The notes below the pieces were generated by a model. The model saw only the letters and a list, made by a program, of their open reading frames with translations, was not told the DNA's origin and ran no database searches. This document shows, in pieces, positions 52,628 to 64,000 of a stretch of 64,000 bases of DNA; position 1 is the first letter of the stretch, and each line of letters begins with the position of its first letter. Source of the stretch: Pelecanus crispus (taxonomy: Eukaryota > Chordata > Aves > Pelecaniformes > Pelecanidae); assembly GCF_030463565.1 (NCBI RefSeq), contig NC_134646.1, positions 18,318,001-18,382,000 of the forward strand. Reading direction: 5' to 3'. A program made the translations under genes and the position numbers.

Positions 52628-53217
52628 TGTCCTGGTTTTGGCTGGGATAGAGTTAATTTTCTTCATAGTAGCTAGTAAGGGGCTATGTTTTGGATTTGTG
52701 CTGAGAACAGTGTTGATAACACAGGGATGTTTTAGTTACTGCTGAGCAGTGCTTACACACAGTCATGGCCTTTTCTGCTTCTCACACCCCCACACCAGTG
52801 AGTAGGCTGGGGGTGCACAAGAAGTTGAGAGAGGACACAGCTGGGACAGCTGACCCCAACTGACCAAAGGGATATTCTACACCATATGATGTTATGCTCA
52901 GCATATAAAGCTGGGGGAAGGAGGAGGGAAGGAAGGGGAGGATGTTTGAAGTGATGGCGTTTGTCTTCCCAAGTAACCATTAATGTGTGATGGGGCCCTG
53001 CTTGCCTGGAGATGGCTGAACACCTGCCTGCCGATGGGAAGTAGTGAATGAATTCCTTGTTTTGCTTTGCTTGCGTGCATGGCTTTTGCTTTACCTATTA
53101 AACTGTCTTTATCTCAACCCACGAGTTTTCTCACTTACCCTTCTGATTTTCTCTCCCCCATCCCACTGGGGGCAGTGAGCAAGCAGCTTAGCTGCTAGCT
53201 GGGGTTAAACCATGCCA
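52628..53217 (+). mobile_element. Solo LTR of a bird endogenous retrovirus
   Basis: This ~590-base element begins TGTCCTGGTTTTGGCTGGGA and ends near GGTTAAACCATGCCA. That text is familiar to me as an abundant avian LTR, probably ERVL-like, though the family name needs checking. It has the parts of a U3-R-U5 unit: a TATA box TATAAA at 52904-52909 and an ATTAAA polyadenylation signal at 53097-53102, followed by CTGTCTTTATCTCAACCCAC. No internal retroviral genes adjoin it, so it is a solo LTR left by recombination. I see no matching target-site duplication at the chosen ends. It is sense to DCLK2. Confidence 0.85.
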
Positions 53218-53574
53218 ATGTTCTACGTCACACAGTAAGCTAGTTGTAGAGCGACGAAAAACAAAATGATCAGCAGTTGTAATGTTAGTAAGTCTATTGG
53301 TATGAATTAGAACTACCAGCTTCTTTGAGATGCTTCTTACTTGGCAGCACTGTGTTTAGAGATACACAGCTTCATGGCTTATTAGAAACTGTTCAGAAAA
53401 TAAGAATAGTCCTTAAATCTAGTATTAGAGGATGTAGAGAGGGAAGCCTTTGCTTTCTGTTGCAGCTGAGCTGCTGTAACAAAACTCGAATATCTCATGC
53501 TATTTCACAATAACAGGATAGATGAGTAAAAGGTCTCTGAAAACAGCTGTAGAAAGAGAACTGTCGACCTATTT

Positions 53575-53655
53575 AGAATAATAGGATAATTTAGTTTGGA
53601 AGGGACCTGAGGTTATCTCATCCAATGTCTTGCTCAAAGCAGGTTTGCTTGGAGA
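53575..53655 (-). mobile_element. Degraded CR1 3' tail, minus strand
   Basis: AGAATAATAGGATAATTTAG, TTTGGAAGGGACCTGAGG, TTATCTCATCCAATGTC and TTGCTCAAAGCAGG match the reverse complement of the CR1 3' end in order, with several substitutions and missing bases. It is an old, short fragment. Confidence 0.78.
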
Positions 53656-55661
53656 CTTGTTGCAACTTAATGTGTAGTTCTGGGGTAGTGTAAGCTTCTA
53701 GGCCACCACAGTTCTTCCTAAACTGTGTGGGTTTTGTTTTCCCCTTACCTGTAGATTAGTGCTAGTGTGCATGTAGCTGTGTGGAAAACCCATTCAAGGA
53801 GTTCATGGGCTGAAAACAGCTCATTTATCTTTGCTCATTTTGGGGGGAAAGAGGAGGAGTCTGGTTTGTCTCTATTAGTGCACAAAACAGAAACCACTTG
53901 GTCTATGAATATGGGGAGGAATGATGGGGATGAGTGAAGAGGAAGAATACAGGCAAGGCAGCAGCATCCATAAAACCTCACACCAAATTGTTTCTTTGTA
54001 GCTCAGTGGAGTACAGTCCCAGTGATGTTTGTGGAGGCAGAACCGGCTGCCAAACTTTCCCAAACAAAATCATTGTTAACTTGACTTAATTACAATCTGT
54101 TTTCTTTCAAATACAGCAAGTAAACTTTCAAGAAGGTCTAAATACAAGATAAATTAGAAAGCAGTGTAATTGGTATGGGAAAAGGAACACAGAAAAAGTC
54201 TTTTGGATCACAGTAATTCTTCAGGGGTTTGAAAGTAATTTACTATCTTGTTTTTAGAATAAGCTGTACAACTTCTAAGCTAAATCAGCTCTCCAAACTA
54301 GAGTTCAGAAAATAAAAGTATTGTTTAAAAGTTTTCTAGTGCATATCTAAACATAGGTATACATTCTGTAAATTTTACAATACTGTCCAATAGATGTATG
54401 TGTACCTTTACTCCTCTTGCTGTGTGTATAGGAGGTGAGTTTGGTTTGTTCCACCAGTGACCTTGAGTGTGTAGCTTTAATTTTAGAGCAGGCTAAGCTT
54501 TTTAAGATATAGGTAGCTCTTCTGCTTAGAGAAATGGTGTGTTCCATCAGTTTGGAATGCTTCCCTTTCTTCCTTCTGGCAATACTCTGCCTCTTTGAGA
54601 AAGTCTTTGGGTGTCATCTTGTGAGACCCCAAGGATGTGGGTTACAGAAATAACCCAGAGTTAAAGATGTCCTTTTTCATGGTCTTCATCTTGAATATTG
54701 CTGTCAGACATTAAGAGAGTTGTGGTAAACAACAAACAGCAGTTTGAAGAGAAAATTGTCCTCTTCTAAAAAAAGTTAGTCTCCAGCTTTGCATTATGTC
54801 AAGGAATGGAGAAAAGTAGTAAATTCCTTAGGTCTGCATCATGGCTGGTGCCACTTTAATTTGATGTAATGGTGTGTATTACTAGCCTGTGATAACATCT
54901 TTTGTCCTCTGACCTCCCTTTCATGACTTCAGGAGATATCAGCAGTGCAGGCTTTGAATTAGGAAAGAAATCAAAATGGGGAAGTGTAGATGTCCTTTCA
55001 TATTCCTGTATTCTCAAAGTCTCATTTGTGGCCTCAACAGATGTTTGCTGGTCTAAAAAATGTTGAAGTAAATACACTTCAACAGTGTATCCTTGGTAGA
55101 AAGGCAATAACTCCTGGTAAATTAATGTGTTCTTCAGGGCAAGGATCTTGAGATGCTTGAATTTTATTCTGTTAAAACTTGCTCCTTTTAAAATAATTCA
55201 TTATTAAATATAGGTATGCGTATACATATCTTGAAGTATATACTTGAGTAATATATAGGAAAGGACCTGGATATTTGCTGTAGGAGAATGGTCTTAATGA
55301 CATGTATTGTGAGCTCAAGTAATTTAAGCACTTGCAAAATGACTCCGCAGTCAGAACTTATTTCCCATTTCTTTTGGATCATATCTTCAACCCCCTCATT
55401 ACTCTTCACTGTTTGGGTGTTTTCTTCTGTTTTTTTTTTAATTTCTTAACCAGAGGTCTTTTGAAACCTGTTGAAAGCACTCTATGAGAGTATTGTTTGG
55501 GTGGAAAGCTCTGATAATTTACAGTCCTACATTTAAAATGGCCTGCAGTTGAAATACAGGAAAACCACTCCTGAAAAAATTGTTTGGTATTTTTTTTTTT
55601 TAAATTGACAAAAAATAGCTGCAAAACCCCTTAAATTATGAAAATGTCATCTTCTTTTCAG

Positions 55662-55996
55662 GTGAAAGTTATGTATGTGCATCCAATGAACCGTATCGCA
55701 AAGTTGATTACACCAAGAATGTCAATCCAAACTGGTGTGTGAACATAAGGACTGGGTCCACTCGAACCTTGACATCTTTGACATCCACAAAGAGTGAAGT
55801 GAAGGAGAGTAAAGATTTCATTAAACCCAAATTAGTGACTGTTATTCGGAGTGGAGTAAAACCGCGGAAAGCTGTGAGAATTCTGCTGAATAAGAAGACT
55901 GCTCACTCCTTCGAACAGGTCTTGACTGACATCACAGAAGCCATTAAGTTAGATTCGGGTGTAGTCAAGAGACTTTGTACACTGGATGGAAAGCAG
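55662..55996 (+). CDS. DCLK2: DCLK2, second coding exon (residues 142-253)
   Basis: The exon completes Gly142 and reads [20 protein letters not shown], the end of DCX1 (to about 160). A linker of about 35 residues follows, then most of DCX2 from about 197 ([20 protein letters not shown]) through [19 protein letters not shown] to LCTLDGKQ at 253. The second DCX domain helps regulate microtubule and tubulin binding. The linker ([20 protein letters not shown]) is Thr/Ser-rich and is the least conserved part; Cys167 stands where I expect Ser in mammals. The exon is 335 bases and ends AAGCAG|GTAGGA between codons, so with exon 1 it gives exactly 253 codons. The rest of DCX2, the linker and the kinase lie to the right of the window. 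Confidence 0.97.
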
Positions 55997-57073
55997 GTAG
56001 GAGAATAAATTGCTGTGACCATCTAATAATTCTGAGTTAATCTAAGCTTCTTTGTTTTCATAACTTGAATTCTTGTTACTGTATATGCTTCAACCTGCTT
56101 CTGAATGACAGTTAATAAATGGAAACTTTTAAAATTTGTATTAAAATATTACTATCTACAAAAAATTAAAATTGTATATAATGCAAAAGAAGTTGGCCTC
56201 TTTACATTCTAAGTATTAAAAAAAAAACCCACCCTTTTTCATATACTAACTCTATTGCATTGCTAAAAAAGTGTTGATTGAGTAATACAGTTTATTTGAA
56301 ACATTTGAAAGCAAACTTGTTAAAATACATATGTGTTTTCAGAAGCAGAGTCATGTTTTCAGACTACTACATAGTGCTGAGTGGTGTAAGAAAAGTATTG
56401 CTGCCTCCTTCCATTTTGCTTCCACAGATTGCTATTTAAGTAGCAAAAGGACTGAAATATCTTTCTGGAGGTAGTAACTGACATGATCTAAGGTCAAGAA
56501 TTTTATCTGAAATGAGTATTTCAGGGTGGGGTGGTGGTCATATCTTTGCAACTTGCGTTTGCTTTTAATTTTACCACTGCAAAAACATGCTGCCAGGATT
56601 AATGATGTGGTCGGTCCTTTACTCTCACTCAGAAATACAAAGGAGTGGCCCGCAGAATGTTCTGCTGGACCAGGTAAAAGTCTCAAGAATACATTTGCTG
56701 TTGATCCGTCAGGTTAATGACTCAGCCCTTCATGGAACAGGACTTTGATATTTGATACTTTTATATGACACTGATGTGGAACTTTGACAGTATTGTGACA
56801 TTAATAATACAGAGCAACATAGGCTGCAAAGTACAATCATAGAATGCTTTGGGTTGGAAGGGACCCTTAAAGGTCATCTAGCCCAATCCCCCTGCAGGGA
56901 GCAGGGACAGCTTTAACCAGACCAGGTTGCTCAGAGCCCCATCCAACCTGACCTTCAATGTTTCTAGGGATGGGACCTCCACTACCTCTCTGGGCAACCT
57001 GTTCCAGCGCTTCACCACCTTCATTGTAAAAAAATTCTTCCTTATATCCAGTCTAAATCTACCCTCCTTTAGC

Positions 57074-58225
57074 TTAAAACCAGGCCTTGCTAAAAAGATT
57101 GTCCCCGTCTTTCCTATAGGCCCCCTTTAAGTACTGAAAGGCCGCAATAAGGTCTCCCTGCAGCCTTCTCTTCTGCAGGCTCAACAATCCCAACTCCCTC
57201 AGCCTGTCCTCATAGGAGAGGTGCTCCAGCCCTCGGATCATTTTGGTGGCCCTCTTCTGGACCCGCTCCAGCAGGTCCATGTCCTTCTTTTGCTGAGGGC
57301 TCCAGAGCTGGATGCAGTACTGCATGTGAGGTCTCACCAGAGCGGAGTAGAGGGGTAGAATCACCTCCCTTGACCTGCTGGCCACACTTCTTTTGATGCA
57401 GCCCGGGGTATGGTTGGCTTTCTGGGCTGCGAGTGCACATTGTTGGCTCATGCCCAGCTTTTCATCCACCAGTACCCCCAAGTCCTTCTCTGCAGGGCTG
57501 CTCTCAATCCCTTCATCCCCCAGCCTGTATTGATATTGGGGGTTGCTCCATCCCAGGTGCAGGACCTTGCACTTGGCCTTGTTGAACCTCATGAGGTTCA
57601 CACAGGCCCAACTTGCCAGCTTGTCTAGGTCCCTCTGGAAGACATCTCGTCCTCCTGGTGTGTCAATGGCACCACTCAGCTTGGTGTCATCTGCAAACTT
57701 GCTGAGGGTGCACTCAATCCCACTGTCTATGTCATTGATCAAGATATTAAACAGCACTGGTCCGAGTATGGACCCCTGAGGGACCCCACTTGTCACCGGT
57801 CTGCATGTGGACATTGAGCTGTTGACCACTACCATTGAGCTGTTGACCACTGTTGGATGCGACCATCCAACCAATTCCTTATGCACTGAACAGTCCACCC
57901 ATCTAATCCGTATCCCCCCCATTTAGAGAAGGATGTTGTGGGGGATTGTGTCAAACACTTTACAGAAGTCCAAATAGATGACATCCGTTGCTTTTCCCTT
58001 GTCCACTGATGCAGTTACTCCTTCATAGAAAGCCACTAGGTTAGTTAGGCAGTGCTTGCCCTTGGTGAATCCATGCTGGCTGTCTTGAATCACTTCCCTG
58101 TCCTTCATGTGGTTTAGCATAGCTTCTAGGAGGATCTGTTCCATGATCTTCCCAGGCACAGAGGTGAGGCTGACAGGTCGGTAGTTCCCAGGGTCCTCCT
58201 TTCTTCCCTGTTTAAAAATGGGCAC
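57074..58225 (-). pseudogene. Broken CR1 reverse transcriptase
   Basis: The N-terminal open frame (58225-57923, 100 codons) has the fingers/palm blocks [13 protein letters not shown] (about 14-26) and [15 protein letters not shown] (about 82-96), then stops. The next frame (57922-57074, 282 codons) resumes with VPQGSILGP at 48-56 and the catalytic FADD at 76-79, continuing to the C-terminal end. A stop and a frame change near 57920, together with lost sequence, separate them. A 21-base in-frame tandem duplication sits at residues of about 24-37. The upstream endonuclease region is absent. The key residues survive but no intact enzyme can be made. Confidence 0.9.
57812..57851. repeat. 21-base tandem duplication inside CR1
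   Basis: CATTGAGCTGTTGACCACT begins at 57812 and again at 57833, giving a 21-base period. The duplication keeps the reading frame and repeats seven residues (VVNSSM-type) just before the VTSGVPQG block. The CR1 copy at 1.7 kb lacks it, so it arose in this copy or its source lineage. Confidence 0.9.
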
Positions 58226-60009
58226 AATGTTTCCCTTCTTCCAGTCACCAGGGACTTCACCTGACTGCCATGATCACATAGATCACATTCAGTATCAGGT
58301 ACCTGGACTATTGTATTGTTGACTAAATATTAGGATCCTTGCTCATTCAACAGGTATTTTTGCACACCTGCATGCCTATATATTTGCATAAACTACTTGT
58401 AAAAGTTTCAATTGTGTTCAAACAGCTGTGGGAATTTTTGCTGTCAAGCTTTTTGTAATGGTTGTAATCCTATAGACTACTTAAAAAGCATCTTTTTGTG
58501 TTGAAAGTTGCTAGCAAATACATTGCAGAACAAGTGCGCTTACTCGGATTGTCTCGATATGAGGTCGGTCTCTGTGGTTATGTTCTGTGTGCTGTGGATA
58601 CACTTTTTATAATTAAGTACTTGAAAAGAACTTCTGTTCTTTGGTATTAAATATAGCAAGGCAAATGCATCACTGAGACTCTTGATTTTTGGTATTTGGT
58701 TGCACTATAGTGTATTCTGGTTCTTCTAATAGGTTTGGTTTTTAATGAGATCTGTTAATGAGATTTGTTAAGAGAGAATCCTTCCTAGGAACATCTGAAA
58801 TGTGATTTAGTCATGTTTAATTTAATACATAATAAAATAGCTTTGAGGATATTTATTATACAGTAATTAGTGTCTTCTGCCCATGAAGTCTTCTGTCACT
58901 TTCTTGGATAAGATGATTTTAATCTTCTCAAGCAAGTAGGTAGAAAGAGTCAGGAAAGGAAACTGCAAAAACTAGGATTCGTGGTTCAGATTCACCTCTT
59001 CTGTTGCATTGTTAATACAGTAGAAACTCATTGCTCTGCATTGATGTGAAAGATGCAGTAGTGCATCAGGGATCAATAAAACTAATTAACATTAAATCTC
59101 ACATATGTTGCTTGCAAATTACTGTTGCCCATGGTGGATGATGGGTGTCTTCAGTCCACAGTGAGGATGACCAATCATTGGTAACGCTCCAAAATAAGTA
59201 TAAGATTTCTAATTGCTGCAGTACTTCCTCGTGCCCTTCTATGGTAAAGACAATAATCAAACTTGGGCGGCAGATGTAGATGTAGGTGTTCTCAAGCAGG
59301 ATTGGTAAATCCCTAGTTCTCACTACAGCCTGCAAATAGCTGCTCCATACAACTGCCTCTCTGTGTGAACTGTTTCAGCAGTAGTAGTGCATAAATGTAC
59401 AGACCTCCCTTCCATTTGGAAGAAAGGCCTTTTGATTTTCCATAGACTTTGGGAAGGAGCTTTTGCTTGTACAACCTTAGTGTAATTGTGTTTTAAGTGG
59501 TCTTGGGATACAGTGCCCCAGATAGAAGACCTATGGCTTTAAACACCCTGATAATAAAAGCCTCCTTCTGGTTATCTAGGAGGACAGAGACTTGTGGGTG
59601 GTTTTTTTCGTTTGTTTCTTTTTCTCCAAAGTGAAGGGCTAACCTCAGTTTTAGGCAATAGGGATCTTTTTTCTTTGTTTGTTCATTGCTGGTATATGTA
59701 GAGGTTGGTACACAAGGGCTTTGTGGGGTTTGGCAAATAAAGAGTTGCTTTGCTGCCAATTACCAATTGGTGGAAATTTCTGAGCCTGTTTTCTCTAATG
59801 TCGTAATTGCTTATTCTTCTAAATCTGCTAGGGAGGCAGATCTTTTATGTTCGTTGTAGTGTTGGCACAGCTTGAAAAGCAACCATTAAAAAAAAAAAAA
59901 AGTCATTTTGTAAATGGCTGTGTTCCTATAAATGTAGCTCTTGTGTTTCTCAGGGTTTTGGCTTTTTTCTTTTCCCTGCTCCTTCACATTTTTATCTCTG
60001 AGGAAATAA

Positions 60010-60030
60010 TTTTTTTTTTTTTTTTTTTTT
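60010..60030. repeat. T21 homopolymer
   Basis: Twenty-one T residues followed by CCAGG. With the AG it mimics a splice acceptor, but no exon of DCLK2 or any other family follows it. Confidence 0.85.
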
Positions 60031-62689
60031 CCAGGTTTTGTGAGCTAATAGGTTTGGGTTGTATTTTCTGTTTAATACAGAATTGATGCTGAAATTCGGG
60101 TGTTTAAAACATGCATGTATAAAATTTGTATCCTTTTATTAGGGTATGTGTTGTTCTGTTAACTTATGGGGCAATTTTGTTTTCCAATAGAACTATTTAA
60201 CATGCGTGTAGTAAGAAATGATCATTAAACCAGTGATCTATGAAGAAATCTTTAATTTTGAGCAGTACAAAAGAAAGAATGTCCTTCAAATAGTTTTTTA
60301 CTCTTCTGACTTCATTAATCTTGACTGTAGCAACATCTTGATGATAATGGTAACACAGAGAATAACATCCATGTTGGGTATTTTCCTCGATTATTGTGTG
60401 TGAAAATAGACAATTATCTAGCTTTTAATTGTAAGATTTTATAACATTTACAAGGTTACCTTTTATGTTCATTTTCAATATGGATGCTGTAACTTAGAAT
60501 ATTAGTGCTTTGTAGGCTCAAGTACACATTTTTTTCTTTTAACTACACTGATGCAAGGCTGACTTTTCACTTTTAAGCTGTTGAGTAACCAACTTTTTTT
60601 ACATCCCAAGACTTTTTTGATGGTTTCTATATGAGGAAAAATATTCCTGTAAAAGTAACTAGGCTTTAGCTCTGCAGTGCAGGCTTCTGCTATTCCAGTC
60701 TTTGTGCTTCTGACATTGAGGTTTGTCTAATATATTTGCTTGACCAAAGTGTTTTACTTTCTTGGCTGCATTTTTCCTTTCTGTTCTTTGCTGGAATCTG
60801 TCACTATCCTACTGTGAAGCAAGGACAGTCAGACTGAAACTTCTCCAGTTGGGAAGTTAACCCTTCATTATCTTGGAAGAGAATGGAGGGTTTCTGTCTT
60901 GCTAAACAAGCTTCAAGCTTCAGTCATTGCAAAGTGTAGGGTAGCAACTTAATGGTAAGTTACCTGCACTAATTGTTTAAAAGAATATAATGTGTGTGGG
61001 GTGTGTGGGGAAATTTCCTGTGAGAAACTTAGAAAAAGCCATACAGAACTCTGAAGCATGTATTATTTGACACACAAAAGAAAATTAAATCTTCACTCCA
61101 GGAAGATAGTAACTTTTTAAGCTTGTGTTATGTTGCAACTTCATGGATTAATGTCCATAAAAAGATTGAAAAGGTGGATGAGCCACTTTTTCTATACTCC
61201 ATTCCCAAAATAGTGAGAACAAACCACAGATAAGCCTTATTTTAAAGGTCTTTTTTGATGGGCCACAGGTATGTTAGTGGCTATCTCTGAAACCAAAAGC
61301 TCCCTAATTTTCTGTTAAAGTTTTTCATAAGGTGCTCATTAAAAGTAAATGGGTAACTGAAGAAAACAGGTATTGCATTTGGAAGTATTCATCAGACTCA
61401 TCATGCTGTTCTCTCAATAATTTTTTTATATTCCAGTGGCAGATTTGAAAATTCTTAGTAGAGATGATAGCTTCTGTAAACTGAATTTTTATTTGCTTTG
61501 TAGTGGAAATACTAAGGAGACCAACTGGAGCTATTAACATACCCATCATAGAGAGCAGAAACCAAAACAAGGGATGAGCAGGAGAGATCTCATTTATTAG
61601 TACAATCGATATTCCCCATATTCTTGTTTCAGTTCTTTTGACACATAGGCTTCTGTCATTCAGATCTGAAAATCTCCATTAATACAGTGTTTTTACTAGA
61701 ATCTTCATCTCTGTGAGAGCTGACTATTTAGTACTGAGACAATTTTTGGAACATATGAATTCTGGTTTTCTCAGTTTTCCAGTTTTGTATGTGAAGTCAT
61801 ACTTGGATGAGATTTTTTTTTTTTTTAAATAATTTTATTGCAGTTAACTGAGTAGTTTTAGCAAATATTTACCTTTAGTTCAATTCTCTCCTACCTAATG
61901 ACAGTGGAAAGGCTACTTGGTTTTCAACTGTATCTTATTCATCCTTATTCATCAGCAGTACACTTTTTTTTTAAGGGACCAGGCACTAGGAGTTAGGGGT
62001 ACTTTTTTTTTTTTTCCCCAAAGTGTCATTTAATTGTTGTTGTATCACTGTCTGATACCTCATTGCAGGCTGAGAAACAACTGTAATAGAAACTTGCTTC
62101 CATGTTAGCAGGCATTATGTGTAGCTGAAAGCTACTAAAACCAGAAGTCTTAGGTCTCAGACTCCAACCTAGTATAGGCACTTTCACAAATATATTGGAA
62201 ATAGCACAGATTTGAATTTCTGCTACAGGCAATTTTGCAAGAACATAGAAAGCTCCATCTTTTGTGCAGTTCTATTTCTGCTGAAATTTAAAACAGCATT
62301 TTAAGCTGAAATGTTGCAAGTAGGAGGAGGAAAACCCCTTAAGCCCTTGCATTCCTTACAACTCCTAAAAAGGCTTACATATATTGTTATAGAGGAATGT
62401 CAGTGGCAGCTGAAAAGGGAGATCCCACAGAAGTTTGGTATTTGTGGGCAAGGAGTCTTTCCTTGCCTAGCTTCAAGACTTTGCACAGTAATGATAGTCC
62501 CTGCATTCTTCTTAAAGACTGAGGGTCAGAAGAGGTAGTCAACTTTAAGAAAGCAATTTAATATTTGCCAAACAAACTGCAACAGACCACTTGGTGATTT
62601 GACACTATGGATGTGATTGACAATACAACTACTAAAAGAGTAGATATGTTGGATAAAAAGGCTTTTCAGCATTCATGGCTGATGTCCAC

Positions 62690-62707
62690 AAAAAAAAAAA
62701 AAAAAAA
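62690..62707. repeat. A18 homopolymer
   Basis: Eighteen A residues; no retrogene body is recognised upstream. Confidence 0.8.
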
Positions 62708-63689
62708 GTATGTTAATCTGCTTATTATGTGGCAAATCACACAAGTGATAATTATGTCTACTCTGGCGTGGCGGGGGCAATCACTGCAGTGATATTGGTT
62801 TATAAGACTTAAATATCAGCAGTGTGTGCAATGTTGTGTGAGAGAATGGGAACAGGGCCATAACCTCTGAGACCTCTTAATGCAGCAGTGGATAGCACTG
62901 CCACATAAGAGTGGACTATCAACTTGAAAGAGGCATATATAGTGTTGTTTTGGGGTTTTGTTGTTGTTTTGTTTTTTCTTTTTTAGCTGACACGAGTCCA
63001 CAAAGTAATACTGTGTGAGAAACAGTAAAACATATTGATGAAGATGCAACCAGAAGCACTATTTAGATTGTCTTTGAAAGGGAGAGAATAGAACTTCCAA
63101 GAGACAGACCTTCAAAAGAATAGGAACTAAGTAGCCTGGGTAAATCAGAAAAGATACACACTTACAAGAAAAGCTCGTACTAGATGTCAAGAGCAATGTT
63201 TCTCATGCACTGGATGGATAGGAGATACAACCAATGTGGAAGAGCTAAAGAGTAATTTCCAAGGCATAGGAAAGCCCTGAAAAAGAGTTGAGAGGAGTCC
63301 TGGAAGAGTCTAATTGTCCTACAGCTGATGTTTGTTGGATGAAACGAGTGTCCCTAAGGTTGAGCTAAATAAATTTCACTCTGAGACTTATAGGGGAAAA
63401 AAATTGAGGAAACAATACTGTGAATCACTTACTGATGGTTGGCTGGATCCTTTTCCCCTTTTATGAGTAAATATGTAGCAGTGGAACACCTCTGTTACCT
63501 GGAAGTTGAAAAGTTCCACATTATTTGGCACAGTCACCTTAATGTGTGTTATAGACTAGAAGGGTTCTGACATAGCACCTGTCTGTTCAGGGAGCTTGCT
63601 GGTTTGGGTTGAACTCAGGACACAAAATGCTTCAACAGAGTGTATGATGTGGGTTTTTTGGGGGAGGGTTGGTTTTATTGCTGGTGATG

Positions 63690-64000
63690 GTTTAACTTGA
63701 CTGCGGATAGATATGAGGGGAAGAAAACAATAGTGTCTACTTCCTTGTGGCTCAAGTAAGCTTTTTGACACTGTCTTTTCCTGTCAGTCAGCTAGGGAAG
63801 CATGGTCTAGAAAAAATGCACTACTTAACGAGATGCACATTTGGAATACTGTTGTTCTGAATGATTATTGATGATTCACTGCCAAACTGGAATTTTATAC
63901 TGAGTAGGGGCCAATGAATGTGTGTTTGTACTAGTCACTGTAAATGACTTGGAAGATGGAATGGAGGATATGCTTAATAAATACAAAACCCACACCAAAC
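63690..64000 (+). mobile_element. Ancient CR1-clade LINE relic, runs off window
   Basis: In plus orientation the text follows an old CR1 reverse transcriptase region: AGTAAGCTTTTTGACACTGT (the DF.KAFDT block), CAGCTAGGGAAGCATGGTCT near 63790, GATTCACTGCCAAACTGG near 63873, and ATGACTTGGAAGATGGAATG near 63946, just before the place where the catalytic FADD codons should be. Those codons look deleted or altered at the very edge. Many substitutions and indels show great age. The assignment rests on remembered consensus text. Confidence 0.7.

Larger units (their letters stand above)
43351..55661 (+). other. DCLK2: DCLK2 intron 1 (12.3 kb)
   Basis: The intron begins GTGAGG and ends TTCTTTTCAG, a canonical donor and acceptor pair with a short pyrimidine tract. 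Its length is 12,311 bases. It contains the end of the CpG island, direct repeat copy B (44.4 kb), a TATA-like site (45.97 kb), a CR1 tail (47.8 kb), a sense-strand solo LTR (52.6-53.2 kb) and a degraded CR1 tail (53.6 kb). The rest (about 43.5-44.3, 44.6-47.7, 47.9-52.6 and 53.7-55.6 kb) shows no exon, RNA gene or known repeat. A short GT repeat lies near 43655. Confidence 0.95.
56833..58273 (-). mobile_element. CR1 LINE, 5'-truncated, minus strand
   Basis: The left end ATCATAGAATGCTTTGGGTT and the following GGAAGGGACC mark the reverse-complemented CR1 3' terminus. The element then covers the 3' UTR and about 1.2 kb of the reverse transcriptase ORF, ending near 58273 after GACTTCACCTGACTGCCATGA. 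It lies antisense to DCLK2 and is longer at its 5' side than the copy at 0.7-1.8 kb, with high similarity over the shared part. No target-site duplication is clear. Confidence 0.93.
55997..64000 (+). other. DCLK2: DCLK2 intron 2 (partial)
   Basis: The intron starts GTAGGA and has no recognisable next exon before the window ends, so at least 8.0 kb belongs to it. It holds a CR1 copy (56.8-58.3 kb), poly-T and poly-A runs (60.0 and 62.7 kb) and an old CR1 relic at the right edge. The remainder (56.0-56.8 and 58.3-63.7 kb) shows no gene, RNA gene or identifiable repeat. Confidence 0.9.

Noticed and set aside
55739-56008. Exon 2 as a separate small gene
   Set aside because: The frame joins exactly to exon 1 across GT-AG sites and lacks its own ATG at the apparent start. 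Its tail past 55996 is intron.
60010-60086. Long T tract plus AG as an acceptor for a further DCLK2 exon
   Set aside because: The following sequence does not encode the expected continuation of DCX2 (I expect Cys-Leu-Gln-Asp-Phe-Phe soon after residue 253).

Overview
The window looks like nuclear DNA from a bird, probably a neoavian species. The evidence is CR1-type LINE copies ending in the ATTCTRTG octamer, a solo LTR of a type I know from bird genomes, very sparse coding, and one vertebrate gene with GT-AG introns and a CpG-island promoter. The species cannot be fixed from the sequence. I see no prokaryotic genes, CRISPR array, tRNA or rRNA.

The only protein-coding gene I can support is DCLK2 (doublecortin-like kinase 2), on the + strand. 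Its CpG island and promoter lie at about 42.1-43.5 kb. The first coding exon is 42927-43350 and the second is 55662-55996. Intron 1 is 12.3 kb and intron 2 runs past the right edge. Together the exons encode residues 1-253: the N-terminal tail, the first doublecortin domain, the linker and most of the second doublecortin domain. The Ser/Pro-rich linker and the kinase domain lie outside the window. The exons join in frame (a glycine codon is split at intron 1, and intron 2 falls between codons).

The 42 kb upstream of DCLK2 shows no recognisable exon. It holds a CR1 copy with a decayed reverse transcriptase (0.73-1.77 kb), short CR1 3' tails (27.5 and 30.9 kb), a very old CR1 relic (19.9-21.0 kb), a possible second old relic (25.1-25.7 kb), a MITE-like imperfect inverted repeat (10.3 kb), long G and C homopolymers (6.3, 7.5, 23.5 and 29.9 kb), and a nearly perfect 45-base palindrome (40.6 kb).

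Intron 1 carries the second copy of a ~195-base direct repeat whose first copy is 6.2 kb away on the other side of the promoter. It also has a TATA-like site, a CR1 tail, a ~590-base solo LTR in the sense orientation, and a degraded CR1 tail. Intron 2 holds a 1.4 kb CR1 with broken reverse transcriptase and, at the right edge, an old CR1 relic that runs out of the window near the reverse transcriptase active-site region.

I found no convincing new multi-gene system. The best leads are the promoter-flanking direct repeat, the 40.6 kb palindrome, the T/G-C/A foldback at 29.9 kb, and the chain of upstream ORFs in the putative DCLK2 5' UTR. Repeat boundaries were placed by eye and may be off by about 10-30 bases.
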